Assembly: GCA_016702605.1 (NCBI GenBank)
Contig: JADJDQ010000021.1
Location: 1,364,001 to 1,428,000 of the forward strand
Length of the DNA: 64,000 bases
Source of the DNA: Candidatus Intricatilinea gracilis
GTDB lineage: Bacteria; Pseudomonadota; Gammaproteobacteria; Burkholderiales; Burkholderiaceae_C
Reading direction: 5' to 3'
The first letter of the stretch is position 1, and each line of letters starts with the position of its first letter. Under the pieces are notes generated by a model. The model did not search any database. It saw only the letters and a program-made list of their open reading frames with translations, and had not been told where the DNA came from. Positions 35,712-43,426 of the stretch are shown piece by piece. The translations under genes and the position numbers were made by a program.

Positions 35712-35737
35712 GTAACCGCGCGGCCCGCCACAACGAA
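35712..35737 (+). promoter_or_regulatory. Autoregulated ECF sigma-factor promoter
   Basis: GTAACC (35712-35717), exactly 16 bases, then CGAA (35734-35737), immediately before the sigma-factor gene. Its -35 half is the right arm of the inverted repeat GGTTACAGC...GCTGTAACC (35674-35717); the left arm is the -35 of the divergent promoter. The leader to the GTG at 35753 would be about 10 bases and includes GAGG. Confidence 0.78.
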
Positions 35738-35752
35738 CTAGAGGACAGGTGC

Positions 35753-36310
35753 GTGCTCGATGAACTGGAAGCCCGCTTGCGCCCCTTGTGGCTGCAGGCG
35801 CAAGCGGGCAACGAGGCTGCCTACCGGCACTGCCTGCTGCTCATGGCCGAGCGCCTGCGCAGCTACTTCGGCCGGCGCATGGCGGGCATGGACCACGACG
35901 TGGAGGACCTGGTGCAGGACACCCTGCTGGCATTACATCTGCAGCGCGGTACCTACGACGAGAAGTTGCCGGTGAGCGCCTGGCTGCATGCCATCGCCCG
36001 CCACAAGCTGGTGGACCTGTGGCGCAGGCGCGGCCGCAGCGAGCGCCTGTTCGACTCCTTCGACGACCTGCCGGAAGACCTGCACCCCATGACCAGCCCC
36101 GCCGACGCCACCGACACCCGCCACGACCTGAGTGTGCTGCTGCAGGCCCTGCCCGCGGCGCAGCGCCAGGCCATCGTCGCCACCCGTCTCGAAGGGCTGT
36201 CGGTGGCCGATGCCGCAGCGCGGTCCGGCTCGTCCGAATCGGCCATCAAGGTGCAGGTGCACCGCGGGCTCAAACGCCTGGCCACGCTGCTGCGAGGAAT
36301 CTCTTCATGA
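35753..36310 (+). CDS. ECF RNA polymerase sigma factor (SigF/NrsF type)
   Basis: A 185-residue ECF sigma factor. Region 2 contains DHDVEDLVQDTLLALHLQRGTYD and the DNA-melting stretch VSAWLHAIARHKLVDLWRR. Region 4 contains LPAAQRQAIVATRLEGLSVADAAARSG with the HTH SESAIKVQVHRGLKRL. I use the GTG start at 35753 after GAGGACAGG. Its stop overlaps the ATG of the DUF1109 anti-sigma gene. The GTAACC-N16-CGAA promoter implies autoregulation. In Caulobacter the related sigma factor answers heavy-metal and oxidative stress. Confidence 0.92.
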   Translation: MLDELEARLRPLWLQAQAGNEAAYRHCLLLMAERLRSYFGRRMAGMDHDVEDLVQDTLLALHLQRGTYDEKLPVSAWLHAIARHKLVDLWRRRGRSERLFDSFDDLPEDLHPMTSPADATDTRHDLSVLLQALPAAQRQAIVATRLEGLSVADAAARSGSSESAIKVQVHRGLKRLATLLRGISS

Positions 36311-36942
36311 AGACCGAACAACTTGTCGACCTGCTGGCGCGCCAGGCCGGGCCAGCGCCGCGCCATGTGGTCGAGACACGGCTTGCCGTGGCCGTCACGC
36401 TGGGATTGCTGGCCAGCGTGGCGGCGGCGGCCGGGGTGCTGGGCCTGAACGTTGCGCTGGCAGACATGGGCACAGCCCTGGTCGTCAAGCTGGTCTATGT
36501 GGCCGGCCTGGCCGCTGGCGCGCTCTGGCTGGCCGATCGTGTCGCCCGACCCGGCGCTCGCTGGCAACCGGCGGCGCGCGCCACCACCCTGGTGCTGCTG
36601 GCCATGGCGCTGCTGGCGATGAGCCGCCTGATCGCCACACCCGACGACGAACGGCTGGCCCTGCTGCTCGGGCGTTCGTGGACATCCTGCCCCTGGCGGG
36701 TGGCCGCCCTGTCCGTGCCTGCACTGGTCGCTGCCCTGTGGGCCATGCGAGGCCTGGCACCAACCCGCCCGCGCCTGGCCGGCTTCACGGTCGGCCTGCT
36801 GGCCGGCGCGCTTGGTGCGCTGGGGTACGCGCTGTATTGCACCGAGGTGTCGCCGCTTTTCGTGCTGGTCTGGTACACCCTGGGCATGCTGGTGCCGGCG
36901 GGTGCAGGTGCGCTGCTCGGGCCCAGGCTGCTGCGCTGGTGA
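36307..36942 (+). CDS. nrsF: NrsF family (DUF1109) transmembrane anti-sigma factor
   Basis: A 211-residue membrane protein with a short cytoplasmic N-terminus (MKTEQLVDLLARQAGPAP), which should hold the sigma factor, and six transmembrane helices. Two Cys residues, C128 (TSCPW) and C178 (LYCTE), lie 50 residues apart. I recall two conserved Cys with the same spacing in Caulobacter NrsF being needed for metal sensing. It overlaps the sigma-factor stop by ATGA, the usual sign of stoichiometric production. Confidence 0.88.
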   Translation: MKTEQLVDLLARQAGPAPRHVVETRLAVAVTLGLLASVAAAAGVLGLNVALADMGTALVVKLVYVAGLAAGALWLADRVARPGARWQPAARATTLVLLAMALLAMSRLIATPDDERLALLLGRSWTSCPWRVAALSVPALVAALWAMRGLAPTRPRLAGFTVGLLAGALGALGYALYCTEVSPLFVLVWYTLGMLVPAGAGALLGPRLLRW

Positions 36943-37000
36943 CGAGCAGCACGACACCACGAGAGGCGGCACCCATGACCCGAACGACGACGAAGGCAGC

Positions 37001-39151
37001 ATGAAGCGTCTGGACAAGCGGTGGTGGCTGCTGCTGGCCCTGGCGGCGTTGCTGGTGGTGTTCTTCGCGCTCGACCTCGGGCGTTACCTGAGCCTGGCCA
37101 CCATCAAGAACAGCCAGGCCGACCTGCAGGCCTGGCGGGCCGCGCAGCCGGTGCTGGCCGCCGTGGTGGTGTTCGGCGCCTATGTCGCCGTCACCGCACT
37201 GTCACTGCCGGGCGCCGCGGTGATGACGCTGGGTGTGGGCGCCTTGTTCGGCCTGGGTTGGGGCCTGCTCATCGTGTCGTTTGCGTCGACCATCGGCGCC
37301 ATGCTGGCCTTTCTGGCCTCGCGCTGGTTGCTGGGCGACTGGGTGCAGTCACGTTTCGGCGACCGTCTGGCCACGCTCAACGCCGGCATCGCCAAGGACG
37401 GCGCGCTCTACCTGTTCACGTTGCGCCTGGTGCCCGTGTTGCCGTTTTTTGTCATCAACCTGGCGATGGGGGTGACGCCGCTGCGCACCTGGACCTTCTA
37501 CTGGGTCAGCCAGGTCGGCATGTTGGCTGGCACGGTGGTGTACGTGAACGCGGGCACACAACTCGGGCAGATCGACTCGCTGCAGGGCATCGTCACGCCG
37601 GGTGTGCTGGGCTCTCTTGTGCTGCTGGGAGTCTTTCCACTCGTGGCAAGAAAACTCATCACGCTGGCTCGGGCGCGCAAGGTCTACGCCGGGTTCGAGC
37701 GGCCCCGCTCGTTCGACCGCAACCTGATCGTGATCGGCGGTGGGTCGGCCGGGCTGGTCACGGCCTACATCGCGGCCGCAGTCAAGGCCAAGGTCACGCT
37801 GGTGGAACAACACGCCATGGGAGGTGATTGCCTGAACACCGGCTGTGTGCCGTCGAAAGCGCTGATCCGTTCGGCCAGATTGATGTCGCATGTGCGGCGA
37901 GCCAAGGAGTTCGGCATCCGGTCGGCCAGCGCCGAGGTCGATTTCGGCGAGGTGATGGAACGGGTGCAGCGGGTCATCAAGACCGTGGCGCCACACGACT
38001 CGGTGCAACGCTACAACGCGCTGGGTGTCGACATGGCCCAGGGCCGAGCCCGCATCGTCTCGCCCTGGCAGGTCGAGATCACCCACCACGACGGCCGCGT
38101 GCAGATGATGACGACGAGGGCCATCGTCATTGCCGCTGGCGCGCGTCCGTTCGTGCCGCCCATCCCGGGGCTGGATCAGGTCGAGGTGCTCACGTCCGAC
38201 AGCCTCTGGAAGTTGCGCCAGCGCCCCGAGCGCCTGGTGGTGCTGGGCGGCGGGCCGATCGGTTGTGAACTGGCGCAGGCCCTGGCGCGGCTCGGCTCCA
38301 GGGTGACGCAGGTCGAGATGGCGCCGCGCCTGCTGATACGCGAAGACCCCGAGGTGTCGGAACTCGTCATCCGGCGTTTTCGCGACGAAGGCATCACGGT
38401 GCTGGTCGACCATCAGGCGATGCGGGTCGAGGTGGTCGACGGTGTGAAGCAACTCGTTGCCAGCCACCAGGGTGCCCAGGTGTCCATCCCGTTCGACGCC
38501 CTGCTGGTCGCCGTGGGCCGGGTCGCCAACCTCGAGGGCTACGGCCTGCAGGACCTCGGTGTGACGACCGGTCGCACGGTCGAGGTCAATGGCTTGCTGC
38601 AGACCAACTTCCCCAACATCTACGCTGCGGGGGATGTGGCCGGGCCCTACCAGTTCACTCATACCGCCGCGCATCAGGCCTGGTATGCGGCGGTCAACGC
38701 CTTGTTCGGCCCGTTCAAGACCTTTCGGGCCGACTACCGCGTCATCCCCTGGGCGACCTTCGTCGACCCCGAGGTGGCGCGGGTCGGCCTGAACGAACTC
38801 GAAGCCAGTGAAAAGAAGATTCCCTTCGAGGTGACGGTCTACGGCCTCGACGACCTGGACCGTGCCATCACCGACAGCGAGGCGCACGGCTTCGTCAAGG
38901 TGTTGACCGTGCCGGGCAAGGACAGGATCCTGGGCGTGACCATCGTGGGTGAACACGCCGGTGAACTGCTGGCCGAATGGGTGCTAGCCATGAAACACGG
39001 CATCGGCCTGAACAAGATCCTGGGCACCATCCACGTCTACCCGACCCTGGCGGAGGCGAACAAACACGTCGCCGGCCACTGGAAACGTGCCCATGCACCG
39101 GCGGCGCTGCTGGCCTGGGTGGAACGTTTTCATTCATGGCGCCGGGCATGA
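37001..39151 (+). CDS. TVP38/DedA-like membrane domain fused to mercuric-reductase-like flavoprotein
   Basis: 716 residues. Residues 1-225 form a TVP38/TMEM64 membrane domain (GAAVMTLGVGALFGLGWGL, LRLVPVLPFFVINLAMG). Residues about 245-716 form a class I pyridine-nucleotide disulfide oxidoreductase. It has FAD motif GGGSAGL, redox Cys pair GGDCLNTGCVPSK (C277, C282), NAD(P) motif GGGPIGCE, FAD-binding NIYAAGDV and the dimer-interface HVYPTLAEA. The substrate is not known. It is the third gene of the ECF operon and overlaps the next gene by ATGA. A 9-codon frame at 36975-37004 runs into its start. Confidence 0.9.
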   Translation: MKRLDKRWWLLLALAALLVVFFALDLGRYLSLATIKNSQADLQAWRAAQPVLAAVVVFGAYVAVTALSLPGAAVMTLGVGALFGLGWGLLIVSFASTIGAMLAFLASRWLLGDWVQSRFGDRLATLNAGIAKDGALYLFTLRLVPVLPFFVINLAMGVTPLRTWTFYWVSQVGMLAGTVVYVNAGTQLGQIDSLQGIVTPGVLGSLVLLGVFPLVARKLITLARARKVYAGFERPRSFDRNLIVIGGGSAGLVTAYIAAAVKAKVTLVEQHAMGGDCLNTGCVPSKALIRSARLMSHVRRAKEFGIRSASAEVDFGEVMERVQRVIKTVAPHDSVQRYNALGVDMAQGRARIVSPWQVEITHHDGRVQMMTTRAIVIAAGARPFVPPIPGLDQVEVLTSDSLWKLRQRPERLVVLGGGPIGCELAQALARLGSRVTQVEMAPRLLIREDPEVSELVIRRFRDEGITVLVDHQAMRVEVVDGVKQLVASHQGAQVSIPFDALLVAVGRVANLEGYGLQDLGVTTGRTVEVNGLLQTNFPNIYAAGDVAGPYQFTHTAAHQAWYAAVNALFGPFKTFRADYRVIPWATFVDPEVARVGLNELEASEKKIPFEVTVYGLDDLDRAITDSEAHGFVKVLTVPGKDRILGVTIVGEHAGELLAEWVLAMKHGIGLNKILGTIHVYPTLAEANKHVAGHWKRAHAPAALLAWVERFHSWRRA

Positions 39152-40263
39152 AACGGCTCGTGTTGCTCGGCGGTGGCCACGCCCACGTCAAGGTGCTGGC
39201 CGATCTGGCCGACCACCCGCTGAGCGACTGGGACGTGCATCTGGTGACGCCCTATCGGCGCCAGGTCTACTCTGGCATGTTGCCGGGCTGGATCGCCGGG
39301 CACTACCCGATCGAGGCCTGCGCCATCGCGCTGGATGTGCTGGCCGCCCGGGCCCATGTCACCCTGCACCAGACAGCGGCCATCAGTCTGGATGCTGCCG
39401 ACAGGCGACTGGCGTGTGCGGACGGCAGCCGGCTCGGCTTCGACCTGCTGTCCATCGACACCGGCCCGGTGGCGGCCACCGATCACCTGCCCGGCAGCAC
39501 CACACATGCCCTGCCGATCAGGCCGATCGAGACCTTCGTGGCCGCCTGGCCAGGTCTGGTCGACGACCTGCTGGGGCGTTGCCGGCGGGTCGACCTGGCC
39601 ATCCTGGGCGCGGGTGCCGCCGGGGTGGAGCTCGCTTTTGCGATCCAGCATCGAGCCACAATCGACGGCTGGTCGGATCTGCGCATCACCCTGGTCGGCT
39701 CGGACGCGGCGCCGCTGCGCGGAAGTCCGGCTCGGGCCCGAGCGCGGGTGGCCGGGCTGCTGACACGGCGGGGGGTGGCCTGGCGTGGTGGTTGCCGCGC
39801 GGTGGGCATCGACGCTGGACGAATCAACTTCGAACACGGCGAAGCGCTGGCTTTCGACGCCTGCCTGGTGGTCACCGGTGCGGCTGCGCCCGGTTGGCCC
39901 CAAGCTGCGGGCCTGGCGACGGACGAACGAGGCTTCATCCGCGTCGGCCCGACCTTGCAGAGCATCTCTCACCCGTACATCCTTGCCGCCGGTGACGTGG
40001 CGGCCTACGCCGACGCACGTCCCAAGTCGGGCGTGTATGCGGTGAAGGCCGGGCCGCCCCTGGCGGCCAATCTGCGGGCGGTGTGTGAGGGCCGTCTACC
40101 CCGGGCCTGGACGCCGCAGCAACGTGCCTTGTACCTCATCAGCACCGGCCACCGCCACGCCGTGGCCACCTGGGGCCCCTGGACCCTGGCGGGCGACTGG
40201 GTCTGGCGCTGGAAGGATCACATCGACCGCGGCTTCATGCGTCGTTTCAGCCCGCCCGCCTGA
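39148..40263 (+). CDS. FAD/NAD(P)-dependent oxidoreductase (SelD-N-terminal/Ndh-like)
   Basis: A 371-residue flavoprotein with an N-terminal FAD motif LLGGGHAHVKVL, the segment VTPYRRQVYSGMLPGWIAGHY, the second nucleotide-binding motif LGAGAAGVELA and the C-terminal ILAAGDVAAY. It resembles the NADH-dehydrogenase-like domain fused to SelD in some bacteria, but no SelD domain follows. I chose the ATG at 39148, coupled to the previous stop; an ATG at 39136 is also possible. It is last in the ECF-controlled operon and likely shares its redox job. Confidence 0.85.
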   Translation: MKRLVLLGGGHAHVKVLADLADHPLSDWDVHLVTPYRRQVYSGMLPGWIAGHYPIEACAIALDVLAARAHVTLHQTAAISLDAADRRLACADGSRLGFDLLSIDTGPVAATDHLPGSTTHALPIRPIETFVAAWPGLVDDLLGRCRRVDLAILGAGAAGVELAFAIQHRATIDGWSDLRITLVGSDAAPLRGSPARARARVAGLLTRRGVAWRGGCRAVGIDAGRINFEHGEALAFDACLVVTGAAAPGWPQAAGLATDERGFIRVGPTLQSISHPYILAAGDVAAYADARPKSGVYAVKAGPPLAANLRAVCEGRLPRAWTPQQRALYLISTGHRHAVATWGPWTLAGDWVWRWKDHIDRGFMRRFSPPA

Positions 40264-40316
40264 AGGCGCCGGTGAGGGCAGGCCGGACCCATACAATTCA
40301 GCCCTTGCAGGGCCCC

Positions 40317-40338
40317 AAGGCGAACCGCGGTTCGCCTT
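40317..40338 (+). terminator. 22-bp perfect palindrome between the redox operon and ppiD
   Basis: A perfect inverted repeat whose half is AAGGCGAACCG, followed by TGTC. It forms a strong hairpin 53 bases after the oxidoreductase stop and 57 bases before the ppiD ATG. It is most likely a terminator with a weak T tract. A TACAAT at 40292-40297 could be a ppiD -10, which would instead put the hairpin in the ppiD leader. Confidence 0.6.
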
Positions 40339-40395
40339 TGTCATGTCTGGCAAGACGCCGTGGTGGCGCGTTTGCCCAAGAGGAAAAATTCAGTC

Positions 40396-42321
40396 ATGTT
40401 CGAGTTCGTCCGTACCCACAACCGCGTGCTTCAGTTCGTGCTGATGCTGCTGATCGTGCCGTCCTTCGTCGTCTTCGGCATCCAGGGCTATCATAGTTAT
40501 GCCAACGAGAAGGACGAAGTTGCCAAGGTGGCCGGCCAGAGCATCACTCGCGCCGAGTGGGACAACGCGCATCGCCAGCAGGTCGAACGCATGCGGGCCC
40601 AGATGCCAGGTGCCGACATCAAGCTGTTCGACACACCCGAGATGAAGGCGCGTGTGCTCGACCAGCTGGTGCGTGACCGCGTCTTGTTCGAAGCCTCGCA
40701 CAAGCTCAACCTGGCGCCCAGCGACGACAAGCTGGTGCGTGTGTTCCAGAACGACCCGCAGTTCGCCAGCCTTCGCAACGCCGACGGCAGCGTCAAGAAG
40801 GAGCTGCTGAGCATGCGCGGCATCAGCTCCGACCAGTTTGCCCTGCAGCTCAAGCAGGACCTGGGCATGCAGCAGGTGCTGGGTGGCCTGGGCACATCGA
40901 CACCGGCAGCACAGACGGTGGCCACGCTGGCCCTGGACGCCATGTTCCAGCGCCGCGAGGTGCAGGTGGCGAGGTTCGAGTCGCGCAACTACATCAGTCA
41001 GGTGAAGGCCAGCGACACCGAGATCGACGCCTGGTACGCCGACGCCAAGAACAGCGCACAGTTCCAGACACCCGAGGTGGCTTCGGTCGAATACGTGGTG
41101 CTCGACATGGCCGCCATCGCCAAGACGGTGAGTGTGCCGGCCGACGACCTGCGCAAGTACTACGACGAAAACGTCGTGCGCTACACACAGCCCGAAGAAC
41201 GCCATGCCCGCCACATCCTGATCAAGACCGAGCCGGGCGACACCGCCGATGCCAAGGCCAAGGCCCGCGCCGATGCCGAAGCCGTGCTGGCAGACATCAA
41301 GAAGAACCGCGCCGCCTTTGCCGACATCGCCAAGAAGCGGTCGCAGGACCCGGGCTCTGCCGCGCGGGGCGGCGACCTCGACTGGTTCGGCAAGGGCGCC
41401 ATGACCCAACCCTTCGAAGACGCCGCCTTCGCGCTCGAGAAGGGTGAACTGAGTGGCATCGTCACCAGCGAGTTCGGCTTGCACATCATCGAGGTGCTCG
41501 ACACACGGGGCGGCGAGAAACGCGGCTTCGACAGCGTCAAGGCCGAGATCGAGGAAGAGGTTCGCAAACAGCTCGCCGCCAAACGGTTTGCCGAAGCCGC
41601 CGAACAGTTCACCGACGCAGTCGACCTGGAAGAAGGCCTCGCCCCCGTGGCCGCCAGATTCAAGCTCGAACTCAAGAAGGCCGAAGGGGTCCAGCGCAAG
41701 CCGGCGCCGTCCATCACCGGCCCACTGGCCAACGCCAAGCTGCTCGAAGCCATCTTCAACGCCGACAACCTGACCAAGAAGCTCAACGTGCAGGCCGTCG
41801 AGATCGGCAGCAACCAGCTCGCCTCGGCGCGTGTGCTCAGCTACAACGCTGCGCGCAAGTTGCCGCTGGCCGACGTGCGTGAGCAGGTCAGCATGGCCGT
41901 GGTGGCCGCCAAGGCAGCCGACGCAGCTCGCGCCGACGGCAAGGCCAAACTCGAGCAGTGGCAGGTCGATGCGGCCGCGTCGGGTGCGGCGTTGTCGCCG
42001 GCGGTGGTCGTCTCGCGCAACAAGGCCGAGAACCAGCCGCGTGCCCTGGTCGACGCCATCCTGCGAGCCAAGGCCGACAAGTTGCCGGCGTGGATCGGTG
42101 TCTCGCTCGGTGGTGAAGGGTATGCCGTTGCCCGTGTCAACAAGGTGCTGCCCGCTGACCTGACGGCCAATGGCGACATCAAACAGCTGAGCAATCAGTA
42201 CGCGCAGCTTTGGGCCAATGCCGAGAGTGCCGCCTACCTCACAGCCCTGCGTGAACGCTTCAAGGCCAAGATCACGGCCAAGGCGCAGACCACCGACGGC
42301 GCGGCGCCAGCTCCGAACTAG
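40396..42321 (+). CDS. ppiD: SurA N-terminal/PPIC-domain periplasmic chaperone (PpiD-like)
   Basis: A 641-residue membrane-anchored foldase. It starts MFEFVRTHNRVLQFVLML with one transmembrane helix (residues about 11-30). The SurA-like chaperone region follows. The parvulin domain (about 265-360) has ARHILIKTEPGDTADAKAKA, DPGSAARGGDLDWFGKGAM and GIVTSEFGLHIIEV. The long C-terminal region matches PpiD. It helps newly exported proteins fold near the Sec translocon. GAGGAA lies upstream of the ATG. Confidence 0.93.
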   Translation: MFEFVRTHNRVLQFVLMLLIVPSFVVFGIQGYHSYANEKDEVAKVAGQSITRAEWDNAHRQQVERMRAQMPGADIKLFDTPEMKARVLDQLVRDRVLFEASHKLNLAPSDDKLVRVFQNDPQFASLRNADGSVKKELLSMRGISSDQFALQLKQDLGMQQVLGGLGTSTPAAQTVATLALDAMFQRREVQVARFESRNYISQVKASDTEIDAWYADAKNSAQFQTPEVASVEYVVLDMAAIAKTVSVPADDLRKYYDENVVRYTQPEERHARHILIKTEPGDTADAKAKARADAEAVLADIKKNRAAFADIAKKRSQDPGSAARGGDLDWFGKGAMTQPFEDAAFALEKGELSGIVTSEFGLHIIEVLDTRGGEKRGFDSVKAEIEEEVRKQLAAKRFAEAAEQFTDAVDLEEGLAPVAARFKLELKKAEGVQRKPAPSITGPLANAKLLEAIFNADNLTKKLNVQAVEIGSNQLASARVLSYNAARKLPLADVREQVSMAVVAAKAADAARADGKAKLEQWQVDAAASGAALSPAVVVSRNKAENQPRALVDAILRAKADKLPAWIGVSLGGEGYAVARVNKVLPADLTANGDIKQLSNQYAQLWANAESAAYLTALRERFKAKITAKAQTTDGAAPAPN

Positions 42322-42409
42322 GCACCTCACCCCATCGATCGAGAGATCGACAAGCGGCTGGCAGTAGTCGCCAATCGGGTTTGGCTCGGTTATACTGCAG
42401 GGCTTCTGC

Positions 42410-42486
42410 GGTGGCTGTAGCTCAGTTGGTAGAGTCCCAGATTGTGATTCTGGTCGTCGTCGGTTCGAGTCCGATCAGCCACCCCA
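42410..42486 (+). tRNA. tRNA-His (anticodon GTG)
   Basis: Acceptor GTGGCTG pairs with CAGCCAC, the anticodon loop is ATTGTGATT with anticodon GTG, the T-arm is TCGGTTCGAGTCCGA, and CCA is encoded. An additional G at 42410 can pair with C73, giving the G-1:C73 identity pair of tRNA-His. TATACT at 42391-42396 fits a -10 box. Confidence 0.96.
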
Positions 42487-42518
42487 CCAAGACACCGCGA
42501 ACAAGCAGAAATGCGCTG

Positions 42519-42553
42519 AAGGCCTTGACCTCTCCGGAGATCAAGGCCTTTTT
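42519..42553 (+). terminator. Rho-independent terminator after tRNA-His
   Basis: AAGGCCTTGA (42519-42528) pairs with TCAAGGCCTT (42541-42550). A 12-nt loop with an inner CTCCGGAG separates them, and more T residues follow. It ends the tRNA-His transcript. Nothing else is seen between it and the DUF2889 gene. Confidence 0.88.
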
Positions 42554-42664
42554 GCTTGGGGGCAGGCATAGGCCTTCACCTTGCGGTGTTGGTCCCAGTC
42601 CGCTCGATCACCTCGATCTCACGGTCACGTTCGATCGACAGCCGCAGGGTATGAGACAGCCTCG

Positions 42665-43225
42665 TCAAGAGGCATCCTTGCCCGCAGTCGGTACGGCCCG
42701 GTACCAGCGCGGAAAGAACTCGGCCACCTGCGGGCCGGACGCGTCCAGCGCATGGCAGCCGTCGATGCTGAAGGGTTGCACCTCGGGGTCACCGGTCAGC
42801 TCGTGCCACAGGGCCTGCAGCGCGGCGCTGCCCATCACGCTGGCCAGTTCGTTGATGTGGGTGCAGCCGGCGGTACGACCGAACAGTCGGCGGATGGCGT
42901 CGCGGTAGCCGCGGGCAATCTTCACACCCACGAACTTGCCGTAGTCGGGTGAGATCGTGGCACAGGCTGCGCCGTAGGGGCCGGCCTCGGTGCTGGACAC
43001 CGCGGCCACGATGGTGGCGGTGTGATCCACCGTGAAGCGCAACCACATCTCGTGCATGGGTTGACCACCGGGCAGCATGCCGCCTGCGATCTGTTGCTGC
43101 GTCGGCCAGACATCGACGAGATGGCCTTCGATGTCCCACAGGCCATCGCTGCGAACGAAGGTCTGCACGGTGATGCTGCGCTGGTACGAGGACTCGCGTG
43201 GACTGGTGGGTGCGGGCAGGGGCAT
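42665..43225 (-). CDS. DUF2889 family protein
   Basis: A 186-residue cytoplasmic protein with the DUF2889 pattern: an early YQRSITVQTFVRSDGLWDIEGHL block, PGGQPMHEMWLRFTVD, and then CATISPDYGKFVGVKIARGYRD split by family convention, followed by GCTHINELA near the C-terminus. The conserved Cys and His residues suggest metal binding, but the function is unknown. It is monocistronic, between tRNA-His and the alpha-2-macroglobulin gene, which is divergent. Confidence 0.85.
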   Translation of the reverse strand: MPLPAPTSPRESSYQRSITVQTFVRSDGLWDIEGHLVDVWPTQQQIAGGMLPGGQPMHEMWLRFTVDHTATIVAAVSSTEAGPYGAACATISPDYGKFVGVKIARGYRDAIRRLFGRTAGCTHINELASVMGSAALQALWHELTGDPEVQPFSIDGCHALDASGPQVAEFFPRWYRAVPTAGKDAS

Positions 43226-43426
43226 GGCTCGGTCAGGTACTGGGGGCGGACAGAAGTCCGGAGCTTAGCTGCAGACTTCTGCACACGCCTGTCACCGTCG
43301 CGGCTGGTCGGACTGCGCTGATGTAGCCGATGCGTTCACCGGTAACCTGGGCCTCGCCCGCAACTTGCACGTGCTGCGTGGTAGCTAGACTGCCCTCATC
43401 ACAGGTTCGAGGTGGCGAGGGAGACG

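Noticed and set aside
36975..37004. A 9-codon leader peptide (MTRTTTKAA) before the TVP38 fusion gene
   Set aside because: It could be translational coupling but has no attenuator structure or conserved residues to support a leader role.
39148..40263. Selenophosphate synthetase SelD
   Set aside because: Only the Ndh-like N-terminal flavoprotein domain is present; no SelD kinase domain follows.
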